NCBI GenBank assembly: GCA_035771165.1
Contig: JAWNZC010000087.1
Coordinates: 6,538,501 to 6,602,500 of the forward strand
Length of the DNA stretch: 64,000 nucleotides
DNA from: Paragorgia papillata
Lineage: Eukaryota; Cnidaria; Anthozoa; Scleralcyonacea; Coralliidae
Reading direction: 5' to 3'
Below are positions 1 to 11,669 of this stretch, in pieces; position 1 is the stretch's first letter; the number at the start of each line of letters is the position of its first letter. Under the pieces are notes generated by a model. That model had not been told where the DNA came from, did no database searches, and saw only the letters and a program-made list of their open reading frames with translations. The position numbers and the translations under genes are program-made.

Positions 1-9
1 GGAGATATC

Positions 10-1391
10 GTGGTGAGAGACCATTGCCATATCACAGGCATTTACAGAGGATCAGCCCATCAGACGTGTAACCGATCATTTAGACTAACAGGTAAAATAC
101 CAGTGATTTTCCATAATCTGCGTGGTTATGATAGCCACTTCATAATGCAGGAGATTGGCAAATTCAAGATGGACAGAAACGTCATTCCAAACAACATGGA
201 AAAATACATGGCATTCATGTTGGGCAAGCACTTTATTTTCCTAGGCAGCTTCCAATTCATGTCACAAAGCCTTGATAAACTAGTAAGCAACCTACCTGAA
301 GACGCTTCCAAAAACACTAGCCAAGAATTCCAAGGTGAGGAGCTAAAACTGATGAAACAAAAAGGAGTATATACGTATGACTATATGGATAGCTTCAACA
401 GATTTGACTAAACACAGCTACCACTCAAAGGTGAGTTCTACAGCATACTCAACGATGAGCACATATCTGATGGTGCTTATAAGCACGCAAAAAAGCTCTG
501 GAGCAAATTCAAACTGAAGAAAATGGGCGGGTATCATGACCTGTATCTCAAATCTGATGTCTCACTGCTAGCTGACGTGTTTCAAAATTTCAGAAGCACC
601 TGTCTGAAGTACTACAAATTGGATCCATGTCATTATTTTACTAGCCCTGGATTATCGTGGGATGCCATGCTTAAAATGACCAACATCAAGATAGAATTAA
701 TGACAGACATTGATATGTTCCAATTTATCGAGAAAGGCATGCGTGATGGAGTCTCATATATTGCTCACAGATACGCAAAAGCAAACAACAAATACATGCA
801 AAATTACAATGGCAAGGAACCATCAAAGTACATCATGTATCTAGATGCTAACAACTTGTACGGATGGGCGATGTCACATAATTTACCAGCTGGTGACTTA
901 AAATGGTTAACGGATAAACAGATCAACAGTTTAGACCTAGCAAAGTATAACGGTGACAGAGACAAGGGATTGATACTTGAAGTTGATCTTGAATACCCGA
1001 AAGAGTTGCATGACCTGCATAACGAATACCCGTTGGCTCCAGAAAAGATGAAAGTAAGTGGCGACATGCTATCAGCCTATTGCAATAAGATCCAAAAGAA
1101 GTTCAAAACATCGGTCGGAGATGTCTGCAAACTTATTCCTAATCTAATAGATGAAACAAAATACGTTGTACATTAGAGGAATCTTCAATTGTAGAAAGAG
1201 TTTGGACTAAAAGTGACTAAGGTGCATAGAGCGCTCGAGTTTAAGCAATCACCCTGGTTGAAGCAATATATTGATTTCAAAACCGAGAAACGAAAATATG
1301 CCGCCAATTCCTTTGAGAAGGACCTTTTTCAAACTGTTGAAAAATTTAGTTTTTGGAAAGACCATGGAGAACATCAGAAAGACGATTGATG
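10..1391 (+). pseudogene. Polinton/Maverick-type protein-primed DNA polymerase B, N-terminal and palm part (broken)
   Basis: This is a family B, protein-primed DNA polymerase of the kind carried by Polintons, which replicates the element's own DNA. Seen: a Cys/His-rich start (DHCHITG..H..CN), an exonuclease II-like motif FHNLRGYDSHF near 109-141, an exo III-like YLKSD near 541, and the polymerase A motif MYLDANNLYGWAM near 835-873. It is broken. An in-frame TAA at 409-411 sits where relatives usually have Glu (my recollection of the family). A TAG at 1174-1176, another stop soon after and a frameshift near 1340 follow. The B motif (K..NS.FG) is recognisable only by changing frame at about 1340-1380. 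The frame runs in from before the window, so the 5' end is missing. The gene resumes after an insertion at 1392-2366. Polintons are integrated, virus-like transposons; an adenovirus-like origin is unlikely given the nearest motif matches. Confidence 0.85.
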
Positions 1392-2366
1392 TTAGGGGCT
1401 GTTTATATAAGAGGCGATCCAGCCCTGTGGCGGGATAGCTGACCAGGGGCGGATCCAGTGAAAAATCTGACTGTTTCAAATTTGGGACGACACCAAACTA
1501 GGAGGTCCGAGGGTCTGCCCCCACGTAATCTGTTGCAAACTGTTTCTTAAGCCTGTGTTTTGATTGGAAAGGCCCCCAGTTAATTGGCCCAACTGTTTCA
1601 AAAATACTAAATATAGCCCATTTTGCAGTCTGTTTACGTCACAACTGTTGCAAAAACTTAGAACTGATGCACCTTCAGGGTGATCTGACTCAGTGATTGC
1701 TGAAAAGAGGGCATTAATCAGGCGCGCGCTGCCGCAAGGAGGCTGAGGCGCAGGAATTTTTGCGGGTTAATGCATACAATCGCGATGAGCAAGCATGAAT
1801 TATTTGCGCTCACATCCAAAGCAAACGAACTTCTATGTATCTTGAATTCTTCCGAAGATATTAAAAATCAATATCAAAATAGATGTCGTTTGAAATTTGA
1901 TCTAATTAAGATATTAAAGAAACTAATATTTTATTATTATTTGGAAAATCTGACTGTTGCATTTGAAGCAGTTGCAACAGTTTGGATCCGCCCCTGAGCT
2001 CGGTAAGCGAGATCTCACTTTGTAGTTATTTTCCTGTTAAAAATTCCTCTGCGTTTATATGGCCAAGCGGGCTAGCCCGGTTAGCGATATCTCACTTGAA
2101 AGAGGCGAGATCTCGGGATGAAAATTTTTCCATGTAAACAATCGCTAACCGGGTGGCCCGCTTATCGGGATGATTTTTCAAAGAAATGCCGAAGCCATCT
2201 ATTGTTTTGACTTTTCGTTGTTGTAAAATCATCCCAGTTGGCGGGATGAAATTCGTTGATATAAACGCGAGCCAGAAATTATCTCGCTTACCGGGCTATA
2301 TATCCCGCTTACCGGGCAGGCTCGCCTTGAGAGGCGAGTTGTTTATATGAGATAAACAGCCCCTTA
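1392..2366. mobile_element. PIF/Harbinger-like MITE with TTA target duplication
   Basis: A 969-bp insertion (1395-2363) interrupts the Polinton polymerase. Its ends are 12-bp inverted repeats GGGGCTGTTTAT and ATAAACAGCCCC, and it is flanked by TTA on both sides (1392-1394 and 2364-2366). Removing it and one TTA rejoins the polymerase codons. TIRs starting with G-runs plus a 3-bp TTA/TAA duplication are typical of PIF/Harbinger. The interior has many short inverted motifs of the CCGGG and GCGAG types and no transposase. A second MITE is nested at 1444-1996. Confidence 0.75.
1444..1996. mobile_element. nested hAT-like MITE with CAGGGGCGGATCC ends
   Basis: The inverted ends are CAGGGGCGGATCC at 1444 and GGATCCGCCCCTG ending at 1996, with similar subterminal sequence (AAATCTGACTGTT near both ends). 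The interior has no recognisable transposase. CAGGGGCGGA termini are common in hAT MITEs. I could not find a convincing 8-bp duplication: the flanks are TAGCTGAC and AGCTCGGT. It lies inside the TTA-flanked MITE, so it is the younger insertion. A relative with the same end type is at 14053-15400. Confidence 0.6.
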
Positions 2367-3001
2367 GGCTGGTAACGAACAAGGATAAGTTGCTTAAGCT
2401 AGTAGTGTAAAAGCCGACATTTGTTAGCAGCAAAATATTCAACGAGGATATGGTAGCTGTTCACAAAAGCAAAGAGACGTTAACATTAAACAGACCTGCA
2501 TACGTAGGCATGTGCATTCTAGACTTGAGCAAGACGCTGATGTATAACTTCCATTATAAATACATTAAAATGAAATACGGCGATAAAGCTAGAATGCTGT
2601 TTATAGATACTGATAGCTTAACGTGTGAAATTAGCTCTGGTGACGTTTACAGTGACTTTTTAAAGGACAAGCATTTATTTGACAACAGCGATTATCCAAA
2701 AGAGAGTCCATTCCACTTTTCTGAAAATAAAAAAGTCATTGGGAAATTTAAAGACGAGGCATCAGGTCTACCAATCACTGAATTCGTTGGCTTGCGAAGT
2801 AAGATGTACTCTTACATGAAGGACAATGGGCAAGGCGAAAAGACGACCAAGGGTATTAAGAAGGCTGCCATTAAGAAGCAAATAAGACATGAGAATTACC
2901 GTGAGACATTATTCGACAATAAGCAAATGCTTCATAACATGAAGACTATTAGAAGCGTTAGACATAAGATAAGCAATTTTATTATATGGCAGCAGCGCTG
3001 A
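2367..3001 (+). pseudogene. Polinton-type DNA polymerase B, C-terminal part
   Basis: This continues the polymerase from before the MITE. A stop lies near 2409, then an open stretch runs to 3001 of about 183 residues from 2450. It contains LNRPAYVGMCILDLSK and then MLFIDTDSL at about 2596-2622, the polymerase C motif (DTD) that binds catalytic metal. Further on is FVGLRSKMYSY (about 2785-2818), typical of the thumb side of these enzymes. The A motif before the insertion and the C motif after it are both intact at residue level, but the gene cannot make one protein because of upstream stops and the insertion. The ORF ends at the start of a palindromic sequence at 3003, which may be the break point of another insertion. 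Confidence 0.8.
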
Positions 3002-3002
3002 G

Positions 3003-3100
3003 AGGTCCGAATACGGAAATCCTGTAATTTGATTGGTTCATAAGCGGTCGGATATTTCCCGTATCCGCCCGCTCAGAGCGGAATCTGCCGTTCGGGACCG
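3003..3100. repeat. imperfect palindrome with inverted CCAAT box in its loop
   Basis: GGTCCGAATACGGAAATCC on the left is an imperfect inverse of the sequence around CGGATATTTCCCGTATCC on the right. The loop holds TAATTTGATTGGTTCA, an ATTGG (inverted CCAAT) box. A second hairpin-like stretch, CCGCTCAGAGCGG, follows. The same layout lies just before the tyrosine recombinase gene at 44843-44905, so this may be the promoter end of a lost relative. Confidence 0.5.
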
Positions 3101-3109
3101 TAAGTTTTA

Positions 3110-4060
3110 TAAACAAAATGCCAGTCGTGTCAGTATATGCAACAAGATGGATTATAATTTCAGAACTACTCATTGTTGAAATATATCGTGCAGGTATATT
3201 GTTACAAATTTTATAAGCTTTCATTTGATGTATAGTTCGAGTTTCCACGTTTTGTGAAAGTTTTTAAAATGTCCAAAACGTTCATAACATTGTTCGTAAT
3301 AATATAACATTTACTTCCCACAAGTATTAGAGTTTCAGATGATTTTTTATTCAACTACTTAACGTACGATCTTGAGCAATATGTCAAACAAAAGCAATTG
3401 AAAAATATTATTTGTCGTAGAAAGTTCAGGATTCTAGCTCAAAGGAAAGTACTTCAAAAATGGGAAAATGTCTGCATTTTCGTTTAGTTCACAAGAAAGA
3501 TGGGTCGAGTTTTCACAGAACGTTCACAACATTTATGGCCATATAATATACTACTTATTTACATCGGTCCGATATTTCACTAGTACAGACCTCACGCTCT
3601 GTCAATAAGTCGTTAAAATCAACAATAAAATATCGCTGTCATGTTTTGATGATAAGAGGTTCCTACTACAGGATGGGGTAAGAAGTCTAGCTTACGGTTA
3701 CTATAGAATAATGAGATACGATGGTGAAATTCAACTCAGCCAATAGGATTAAACGCATCCAAATATTTGAGAAGATATATAGATCAATTTATTTTTATAT
3801 CAAGCGCTGGTCATGCACTTAGCAATAGATACCAGGCTAAAATTCCACGCTAAGTATCCACGCTAAGTATCCACGCTAAGTATCCACGTCAAGTATACAC
3901 GTCAAGTAAGAAACTGCGCCTATACCGAAATTAGTATCAATATATAGATTACAATATTTGTAACCAGATAACAGCAAACCACAATGTTTCACCATATACT
4001 GGAAAAAGTGTCCTAGTACCCCCAAGTGCTATGCTACTGTCATACATAATTATACTGTAC
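3110..4060. other. gene-free stretch
   Basis: AT-rich sequence with no convincing coding region. It contains the 13-bp tandem repeat listed separately at 3842-3910. I see nothing else that can be named. Confidence 0.5.
3842..3910 (+). repeat. 13-bp tandem repeat, about five units
   Basis: The unit TATCCACGCTAAG is repeated about five times. The last two units read TATCCACGTCAAG and TATACACGTCAAG. Confidence 0.85.
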
Positions 4061-4069
4061 ATGATAATT

Positions 4070-4715
4070 ATTTAAAGATGACAAGTTCCTTAGGAGCTTT
4101 TGTCCCGTGGTTAAGCAACGGTTCCTGCCGATGGATCCAGAGGGTTTCTTTAAATAGTAGCAATGACCACTGTATATCTTTGTCTATTATTTCACAGTTG
4201 TTAAGGATTAGTTGTGATCAAATGGTAGGCTCGTTAGGATTAAGGAAGTTAGAAGGCAAATTTAACAAATTATTTGAATATTGAAACTGTTCATAAGAGT
4301 TAATTAATGTGATGACGAATTTCAGAATTTCAGATTCGTTTTTGTGGGCGCGTTGTTTAATACGGGTAATCAGGCAACGGTAAATTTTTCCAATATAGAA
4401 GGCATGGCACCCAAGACAAGTAAGCTTGTATACTGCAGAGCTTTGTTGTTCTTTGGGAGCCCAATCTTTTAAGAATAAGAAGGCGTTCGAGTTAGTGGTG
4501 TCCCAAAGTGTGATAAATTAAGCACGGTCTTTAAGGAGTCGTGATATTTTTGTGGTGCAGGCGTGAATTAAATTAGTTCCTCTTTTCCCAATAAAAGGAA
4601 GATGGATACAGATTCTTGGTTGGTCAGTGTTGTCGTGATTGTCGTTGTCCGTGATATTAACGTTGGCTGTTGGCGTAAAAGTTTGGATTAGATTATTGAC
4701 CAAGCGACGGGGAAA
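4070..4715 (-). pseudogene. Penelope-like element, GIY-YIG end (minus copy of head-to-head pair 1)
   Basis: Read on the minus strand from about 4715 to 4070 this is the C-terminal part of a Penelope-like retroelement. An LPFIGKRGTNLI linker (within 4518-4703) is followed by the GIY-YIG nuclease region (VYKLTCLGC, then YIG, then CLITRIKQRAH at about 4440-4330) and a conserved tail ending PLLNHGTKAPKELVIF near 4080. GIY-YIG is the endonuclease that opens the target for insertion. Stops and frame changes break it; it is truncated and lacks the reverse transcriptase. Its truncated end meets the truncated end of a plus-strand copy at about 4715. Confidence 0.75.
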
Positions 4716-7080
4716 ACCGGCGACATTCTCACTTCTGAAGAAGAACGTGTTTTACGTTTTGGACTCAAACACGGTCTAGCAACTCGACCAAATGAATCCG
4801 ATGTTATTTCCTCAGCAGAATCAATATGGGACCAACTACAACGCCACAATCTTATTCGGGACAGTTTTTTTAAACAACAGAAAATTAAGAATGCCATTGA
4901 AGCACTAGCCTGCAACTTTTTAGATTTTGACGATAGAAGATTAACGGTCGATAACAAACATTAAGATTTTGAAAAACCTATGCAAACAATTCGATCAAAC
5001 AAGTATGACAGCCATCTTTTCTGATCCTCACAAATTCAGAAAGCTTCAAACCGACCCATCTTTAACCCAACTCTCTTCTATTCAAGCTATCAGCTATGGA
5101 CAATTCCTAAACGTGAAGAAATCGACGACGATTCCTTGAAGAACATCAGACCACAATCAACCAGACCAGCTAGGGCACATGGCCTCCCCAAAACGCACAA
5201 ATCATTTGATAATCTACCGTCTTTCCGTCCAATTATTGGCACTACTGGCACCGCTTTCCAGCCCGTGGCTAAATATCTTTCAAAATTACCACATCCTCTC
5301 TCTCACAAAGAGTTCAAACTACGGGACAGTTTGACACAGTGTCGCGAATTCATAACATCCCAAATATATTCCCTCAAGGCTTGATGTCACTTCTGTCTTT
5401 ACTGACATTCCTTTACGAAAAACTGTCAACATTTGTTGAAATCAACAAGGTTGGGTGATGCCACTCGACCAGTTTAAAGAAACAGTTGTTAGACTGTTGC
5501 ACTAAAACACCTTTCTCAATTAATGGCCAACTATATCATAAATTGATGGAGTATCCATGGGTTCTCGATTGGGACCCACTCTAACTGATATTTTAATGAC
5601 TGCTCTTGAAGAGGAAATTATCCGACCTCTCATCTCCTCTGGCATGTTAAAATTTTACGCTCGCTACGTTGATGACACACTAGTACAAGCCAAACCATCT
5701 GCCATCCCAGCAATAATACAAAAACGGAACTCCTTTCACCCTCAAATTAAATTTACCTATGAATAATTTATTGACAACAGCGACATCCATTTTCTCGACA
5801 TTACCTGTAAAATAACCTCAACTGGCACAACTATTTATCGCAAATGAACACACACCGGCCAATATGCCCACTTATGCAGTTTCGGCCCTATAGGTGCAGG
5901 AAAACTGCTTGGCTTAGAGCACTTATGTATCGCGCGCATAAAATAGCAACATTTATGATTTACTTCACAATGAGCTTAAGGTCATCGCCAAATTTGCTTC
6001 TTGGAACGGTTTTCGCCCTCACTTACACGTTCCAAATACAACAGATTATTTTACCTAACAGCGCTTCACAATATAAGCGACTACATGCGATACATATATT
6101 ACAAGTAAAATAGACTAAAAAGAAGACAAACTTACGTTGGTGCAATTTAAGTTATTCGACGACAGACAGAAACCTGCGAAAAGCGCTAAAACAGTGATGT
6201 TGCTTGCAGACTGATTAAACTAATGAAGTTTAAATGTCCATCTATCTTTCATAATATTATATAGATATAAAAGTATACAAGACAGTCACCTCACGCTTTG
6301 TTTTTCCCGGTATCGACCATTAACATCTTCTGTCTTCTTTAGTTTGTAAAGTTCTACATTATTCCAATTGTCATCTATATTTTCTCTGCTCAATATCAGT
6401 CCTGGCTAAATTGATCCTGCTGTTCAACATAATCTAATGTATGTTATCCAATAAATCCAACGTCTTGCGAACCAAAACTCCTGGCTGTTAATTTTAAAAC
6501 AAAAATTTTCCCTGTCTCTGCAAGCGCTTGACGACTAGTCTGTTGTGATTGCCCTCATTGCAATGAATATCTAATGATGTGTGAGAAGCTATTTCAAATT
6601 CTCGTTAGTGTTTTAGACTTGGTTGCCAAATCCATAGAAACCACGTCTAAAACACTAACTCGGATTTGAAATATTTCTTAAAAGACCGGACTCCCAAAGA
6701 ACAACAATGCTCTATAGTATACAAGCTTACTTGTCCTGGGTGCCATGCCTCCTATATTGGAAAAACTTACCGTTGCCTGATTACCGGTATTAAAGAACGC
6801 GCCCACGAGAACGACTCTGAAATTCATAAATCACATTAACTCTTGTGAACAGTTTCAATATTTAAATAATTTGTTAAGTTTGCTTCTAACTTCCTTAATC
6901 TTAACGAGCCCACCATTTTATCACAACTAATCTTTAACAACTGTGAAATAATAGACAAAACTATACTGTGGTCATTGCTATTCTTTAAAGAAGTCCTCTG
7001 GATCCATCGGCAGAAACCGTTGCTTAACCGCGGGACAAAAGCTTCTAAGGAACTTGTCATCTTTAATTAATTATCATGTA
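4716..7080 (+). pseudogene. Penelope-like element, RT plus GIY-YIG (plus copy of pair 1, degenerate)
   Basis: This plus-strand Penelope-like retroelement is heavily decayed. Recognisable pieces in order: an N-terminal block (SEEERVLRFGLKHGLATRPN) at about 4727-4790; RT motifs RAHGLPKTHK near 5170-5200 and FRPIIGTTGTA near 5224-5256; MGSRLGPTLTD at 5557; the catalytic YVDD in YARYVDDTL at about 5656-5682; then, after a long stretch of broken frames, the GIY-YIG region at about 6690-6830 and the conserved tail inverted relative to the minus copy (6836-7080). Many stops and frameshifts show it is long dead. 4070-4500 and 6690-7080 are inverted repeats of each other because both are the element's 3' part. 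Confidence 0.8.
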
Positions 7081-9434
7081 CAGCATAATAATATATGACA
7101 TCATCATTTAGTTATTATCTTGTATTTATAGTAGATCGCGTTACACCAGTATGAATTCCTGATGGTAATGTTAACCCTTTTCGGAGTGTCCATTGTTTTG
7201 TAGTTTAATAATTTACTCAGTGGTAACCGTAATTTAAGTGTACATTCATTTCGTAAAAAGCCAATCAGTTGCTTTATCGGGAAGTGCAATAAAATAGTGA
7301 AATGATGCGAGGTAAGGCTACATAAGTGCATGTAGATTTGAAAGGAGGCAAAGTTTATTTGTTTCCTTTGATTAGCAAAATGGTACATATACTCACATTG
7401 GGATGACACGTTTTTCCCCCTACATTTTCTTTGCCACTGAGATTCGTTTATATTCGAACTATTTGCTTTCCATCCACACCAGTTTACTTCAAAATCACAA
7501 GAATTCGGAACTGAAAACAGTAATCAAAATGTTTACTGTTTTAATACAACAAAGAACAACATTGCAGAACGACTGCCCACAATAACCAAACAAAATATTA
7601 ATTTTGTGCCAGTATGAGCAAAATGAATTTGCTAACTTAGATTTGGAATAAATATTACTATTACTCTGTTATAAATAATGTTTCGATTAGTTTTCCAACT
7701 TTTTGCTAATATCATAAAAAATCAGAAATTAAGATTTTGCCGCCAAAAGGTTAAAATTAAACCAAAAAACCCGGTTGCTACGTCCAATTTTAATAATCTG
7801 CGACAGATTACGAAATAAAGCACATACAATAACTTTTACTCATATCTTAAGACCAATGTTTAATAAAACAATTATTTTCTTTACCTTTAAAACTCATTAT
7901 TAATTTATAAGGAAAATACAAAAAACTTCTACCGTGTCGATGGTTGTATGCCTGACAAAACTTATTGCTAAAAAAATATTTAAAAAGATACAATTTTATG
8001 TAAGAATACTAATAAAAATATAATTTTATATAAAATTGTCATCTCAATTAGCAATTGAATGCGCCCTAGGATTTTTAAGCTATATAAAATACTTGCGTTC
8101 ATGTACATTGGAACCTTGCTTAAATAAAAACAAAAATATTTAAATAGCTTAAAGGCTAGGTCGGTTGGATTAGCTATATATTTAACTAAATTATACGGCG
8201 TATTTTAATGTTTGTATTTGAAGCAGTGATTCACCATGCGCGGGAGAGTGTGAAAAATATCTTCAACAAAATTCATAGCAACAATAGCTCAGGTTTTAGG
8301 TAAAAATAAACTTGTGTTATTGCATAAGCTCGTTTGCACGCGTCATTTCGACGTCATAAGTAAACGATATGTCGCAACAGGCGTACATGTCATTAGTGTG
8401 ATACGTCTGTAACATTAAAACGAATTTGATGCCTACTAAAAGCCTAAGTTAGAATGAACATTTTTAATGAAAGCCACTGGGTTATATTTTGTTGCTTTTT
8501 TATGAAATGGATAGAAAATCATAGCAACAATTAATAAGATTTTGCCATGAGTTTATAAATCAAATTGTTTACAAGTTTGTTCCACCGAAGCAGATATAAG
8601 TATTGTCTTCAACTGTTAGACTGGAGGCTCTACGTGAATGCTTAGGGGTAGAAGAATGAAATACATTCCAAAGTAACTGTTGCGAGAGAATTTCATCATC
8701 GCTCTTTTGTTTTATTAACCAATCAGAATTTATTGTTGTTTGAACGACTGTAAATTCAGAACGCTTCAGACGAAGAAAATGATGCAGTGCCTCTACAGTG
8801 CTTTCCATTAAGAGGACAAATTATCTTCCCAATTTTCTTTTAACAAAAATACACTAGCTGCATAAGCGGTAAATCAAAGTAGATAAAAAAAAAGTTGTAT
8901 ATTTGACTGTTTCAAGAGTCAATGGTAAACTAACATTCTTTTTTCTTTAAATTATAAATTAAAAGCTTTTCAAATATTTTAAATATTCTAAATATCTCCA
9001 TACACAACGCATACATAATAGTTACAACTCTCACCTCCTTTATATGCACCTCCTGTTTTTTGAGTATTCACATAGAAAAAGTAAAAAAATAATTGAGTAC
9101 AATACATGCTCAAACTGATTTTAAAATAAGCAAGTTACAAGACCACAGTAAAACTTCACACTGACGAATAAAGTAAACATTGGTATTTTAAATAGAATTA
9201 AAGGGGTAATTTAGGCAGATATTGAGTAAACTCTAGCCTGTAAAATCAACCGTTTTTTCTCGCTTGCTTTACTGGTGGAAAGTCTTCATTGCTAGTGTTA
9301 TATTAATTTAGGCATCTTAGCGGTTTTGTCACTCAGCTAAAACAAACCCCAGTAATCGATTGGTCACTACTAAAACCTACTTTGTATAATCTATACTACT
9401 ACAACAAATCCAGTTGACAAGGTTACTTTAGGTT
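7081..9434. other. gene-free AT-rich stretch
   Basis: No coding region I can support. The short open frames at 7104-7409 (minus), 7403-7585 (plus) and 8569-8808 (minus) have no recognisable domain. At about 8005-8060 the text (AATTTTATATAAAAT, then TCATCTCAATTAG) matches the interior of the hairpin-ended repeat at 62892-63122, so a decayed copy of that family may lie here. Confidence 0.5.
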
Positions 9435-9640
9435 GCATCATATGATAGAATCTTATTTCACCAAAATAGTCACGTTTGAGTTTTGTCTCTCAAATTATGA
9501 TGTCAATTATGACTTTGTCTCTCAAATGAAAAATAACTGCAGAAGCTAATAAGAATTTAACAAAAATTCTACACTTTTAAATTTGAAGTTGCTAGGATGT
9601 GCTTTTGAAATAAAAGCGCCCATTGGGCCATGATATTTTG
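9435..9640 (+). repeat. dispersed repeat, first copy
   Basis: It starts GCATCATATGATAGAATC and runs through TTTGTCTCTCAAAT, CTGCAGAAGCTAA and ACAAAAATTCTACAC to an AAAAGCGCCC block. The same blocks in the same order occur on the other strand at 20690-20881. It is non-coding and the superfamily is not recognised. Confidence 0.65.
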
Positions 9641-10609
9641 GCGGTATTAGTTTCTCTACGAAGCTTTATAGATCTAAAATCGGATTTAATACATATAAAC
9701 AACTTCAAAAGTTTAATGTCATCGAAGGTAAATTCTGGATTGAAATGCTGTTTATGTTTCATCTTAATAGCATATTTTATTTTTCATGTCTAAAACAACT
9801 AGTTAAGCAATACGAAAGTTGAAATGTGGTTTCGTGTACACAAACGTTGTGCTATATAAATGCATATATGTGCCTTGCTGATATTTCTAGAAAACAATGT
9901 GTAGCTGTGGTGTAGCTGTTAACATTTGGGACATATGCTTTACGGCAACACAGCATTGAATGGAAATGGTCTTTATACGTACAGTGGTTGTACAAGTAAA
10001 TCTATCAAACCTGGCATGGTTTCAAGTGATAATGACATTTATCAATTACAAATTATAGTGAGTCATTTTCTGGTGATGCATTTCTGACAGCTAATAATCA
10101 AATATTTTCAATTTTTTTGTTAAATTACTATAGCTGTTTGCTTACTGTTGGTGTTTACTAGCTATATACTGTTGCAATATTTGGACATTTCCCATAAGTA
10201 TTCAAATGTTTTGACTCTTATTTAAGAGGTTTGTGGGAAATGCCTTGTCTATCGCGAACTTGCATGCCATCAATAGTATAGGAAACTTGGTCAAATATTT
10301 TAAATTTACTTTGTGTTCTCCTAAGAACATAATTTTAAACTGAAAGGAGTGAAATGTAATCTGATACATTTTGCAGGAGTTCAGTTTGAGTACTTCCTGT
10401 ACTGCAGTAAGTATTTCTTGTTTTCAGTTTTCTTACTAATAAAATTATGTTCTCTTTGTCTTTCGTGCATATTGTGTTATTTGCAGCAATTTTTAAGTTA
10501 TCTGCATGCAGTAGACACATGTACGCACTGCGTATCTTTCATATATATATATATACGAAAAAATTGATTTGCACATTTGAAAATTTAATAAGGAAGTTGT
10601 TGCAGAAAT
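9641..10609. other. gene-free stretch
   Basis: AT-rich sequence. Short overlapping open frames at 10335-10567 lie on both strands of the same bases and show no domain. I see no gene. Confidence 0.45.
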
Positions 10610-10860
10610 CAACTTTGCACGCGTTTCCCCAAATTTGCACATATGCAAAGCTGGAAATTGCCGTCAACTTTACAACCGGTGCGGACATGGCAATTGCCGT
10701 AGAACCGCGGGAGCAAATTCATTGCAAATTTCTTGCAAAGTTCAAACTTTGCACAAATGTTTGCAGTTTGCAAATTTATTGCAAAGGCAGAATTTGCTAA
10801 CGTTTTTGTGCTACGTACAAATCTTATGTAATTGATAATGTTTCCCATAGATGCAAATTT
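10610..10860. repeat. GCAAA-rich repeat cluster
   Basis: Dense TGCAAA/TTTGCA words form short hairpins such as TGCAAAG..CTTTGCA. All reading frames are open by composition, so the overlapping ORFs here are artefacts. The same word set builds the 95-bp satellite at 63605-64000. Confidence 0.65.
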
Positions 10861-10929
10861 ATAGCGGATTTAACTTTGCTTATGTGATAAAAACTTAATA
10901 ATATATATAATAATATATAGATATATATA

Positions 10930-11190
10930 TAAGTGAGTTTTGGTTCACGAAATGTTAGAGAGTGCTCAATACCATATATAGATAGAGCAAAATACAAAGT
11001 ATGAAATATAGTTTTACCTTAAAGTCTTCGCTACCAGAGGTTTCACCCTAAACGGGATCATCAGGCGACTGAAAAATATCGGTTAGTGGGCTGCTTAAAT
11101 GCGTTGGTTGGGGCGTGGGTGTGGGCGTCGAAACGTCCGGCGTATTCCTTTGGAGCGTGAGTGTGGGCGTCGAAACGTTGCGCGCATTCC
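10930..11190 (-). mobile_element. Penelope-like 3' end (minus copy of head-to-head pair 2)
   Basis: On the minus strand this repeats the last part of the Penelope-like ORF (the STPTPT-type tail), the hammerhead motif and the 3' UTR that are found in plus orientation at 11430-11630 and 13190-13430. The outer end, near the TA-rich stretch, matches 13340-13430 (GCTCTATCTATATATGG, GAGCACTCTCTAACATTTCG) in inverse. Only the 3' end is present. Its 5' cut meets the plus copy at about 11190. Confidence 0.8.
11021..11071 (-). ncRNA. hammerhead ribozyme motif (Penelope-associated)
   Basis: This is identical, on the minus strand, to the motifs at 11551 and 13287: core CTGATGA, stem II CCC/GGG with loop GTTTA, then GAAA, a 3-bp stem III ACC-TCT-GGT, and a cleavage-site A followed by GCGA, which pairs with TCGC upstream as stem I. 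Hammerheads with a very short stem III are known in Penelope-like elements. Confidence 0.7.
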
Positions 11191-11574
11191 TTTGATTGTT
11201 TGAAATACATTTGCAATCTAAAAGAAAAAAACCAAAGTTTCGACATAACCTGGTCTATACTAAAACACTCAATTTCTTACACGGGAGGATCAAAAAGATG
11301 CAATTTATGTTTGGACGAAAAACTTTTCATCATGAAGGCAGACAAACAACTTTTACTAAACAAAAGATCAGAAATAGTTTCGACCTGTCGGCACAAAAAC
11401 AGATTTCGGATCAACAACCTAAACAATCAAAGGAATGCGCGCAACGTTTCGACGCCCACACCCACGCTCCAAAGGAATACGCCGGACGTTTCGACGCCCA
11501 CACCCACGCCCCAACCAACGCATTTAAGCAGCCCACTAACCGATATTTTTCAGTCGCCTGATGATCCCGTTTAG
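11190..11574 (+). pseudogene. Penelope-like element ORF, C-terminal fragment (plus copy of pair 2)
   Basis: This is a fragment of the C-terminus of a Penelope-like protein. It begins in the block after the GIY-YIG motif (KYICNLKEKNQSFDIT) and continues through YTGGSKRCNLCLDEKLFI, a putative Cys-pair region, into a tail with the repeated peptide VSTPTPT and the ending FQSPDDPV before TAG at 11572-11574. The reading frame is uninterrupted from about 11190 to the stop. The nuclease and RT are absent because of the truncation. A longer copy of the same family follows at 12244. The last codons coincide with the hammerhead motif. Confidence 0.75.
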
Positions 11575-11606
11575 GGTGAAACCTCTGGTAGCGAAGACTT
11601 TAAGGT
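11551..11606 (+). ncRNA. hammerhead ribozyme motif overlapping the ORF stop
   Basis: Core CTGATGA at 11558-11564; stem II C66-68 with G74-76 closing loop GTTTA; GAAA at 11578-11581; stem III ACC (11581-83), loop TCT, GGT (11587-89); cleavage-site A 11590; stem I TCGC (11554-57) with GCGA (11591-94). The first position of stem II is a T-T mismatch, which may weaken activity. The stop TAG of the Penelope-like ORF lies at 11572-11574, inside stem-loop II. Confidence 0.7.
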
Positions 11607-11628
11607 AAAACTATACTTCATACTTTGT

Positions 11629-11664
<36 letters not shown>
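11629..11664. repeat. (TA)n microsatellite
   Basis: A run of TA dinucleotides directly after the Penelope-like 3' end and directly before a hairpin-ended repeat. Confidence 0.95.

Positions 11665-11669
<5 letters not shown>

Noticed and set aside
1..3001. Infecting virus DNA polymerase
   Set aside because: The motifs fit family B polymerases of Polintons, and the gene is broken and holds nested genomic MITEs, so it is an old integrated element.
3842..3910. Short regular repeats as a regulatory array
   Set aside because: A simple 13-bp tandem repeat with no flanking gene; no support for a function.
10335..10848. Cluster of overlapping ORFs on both strands
   Set aside because: Partly in the GCAAA-rich repeat, which keeps frames open by composition; no domains.
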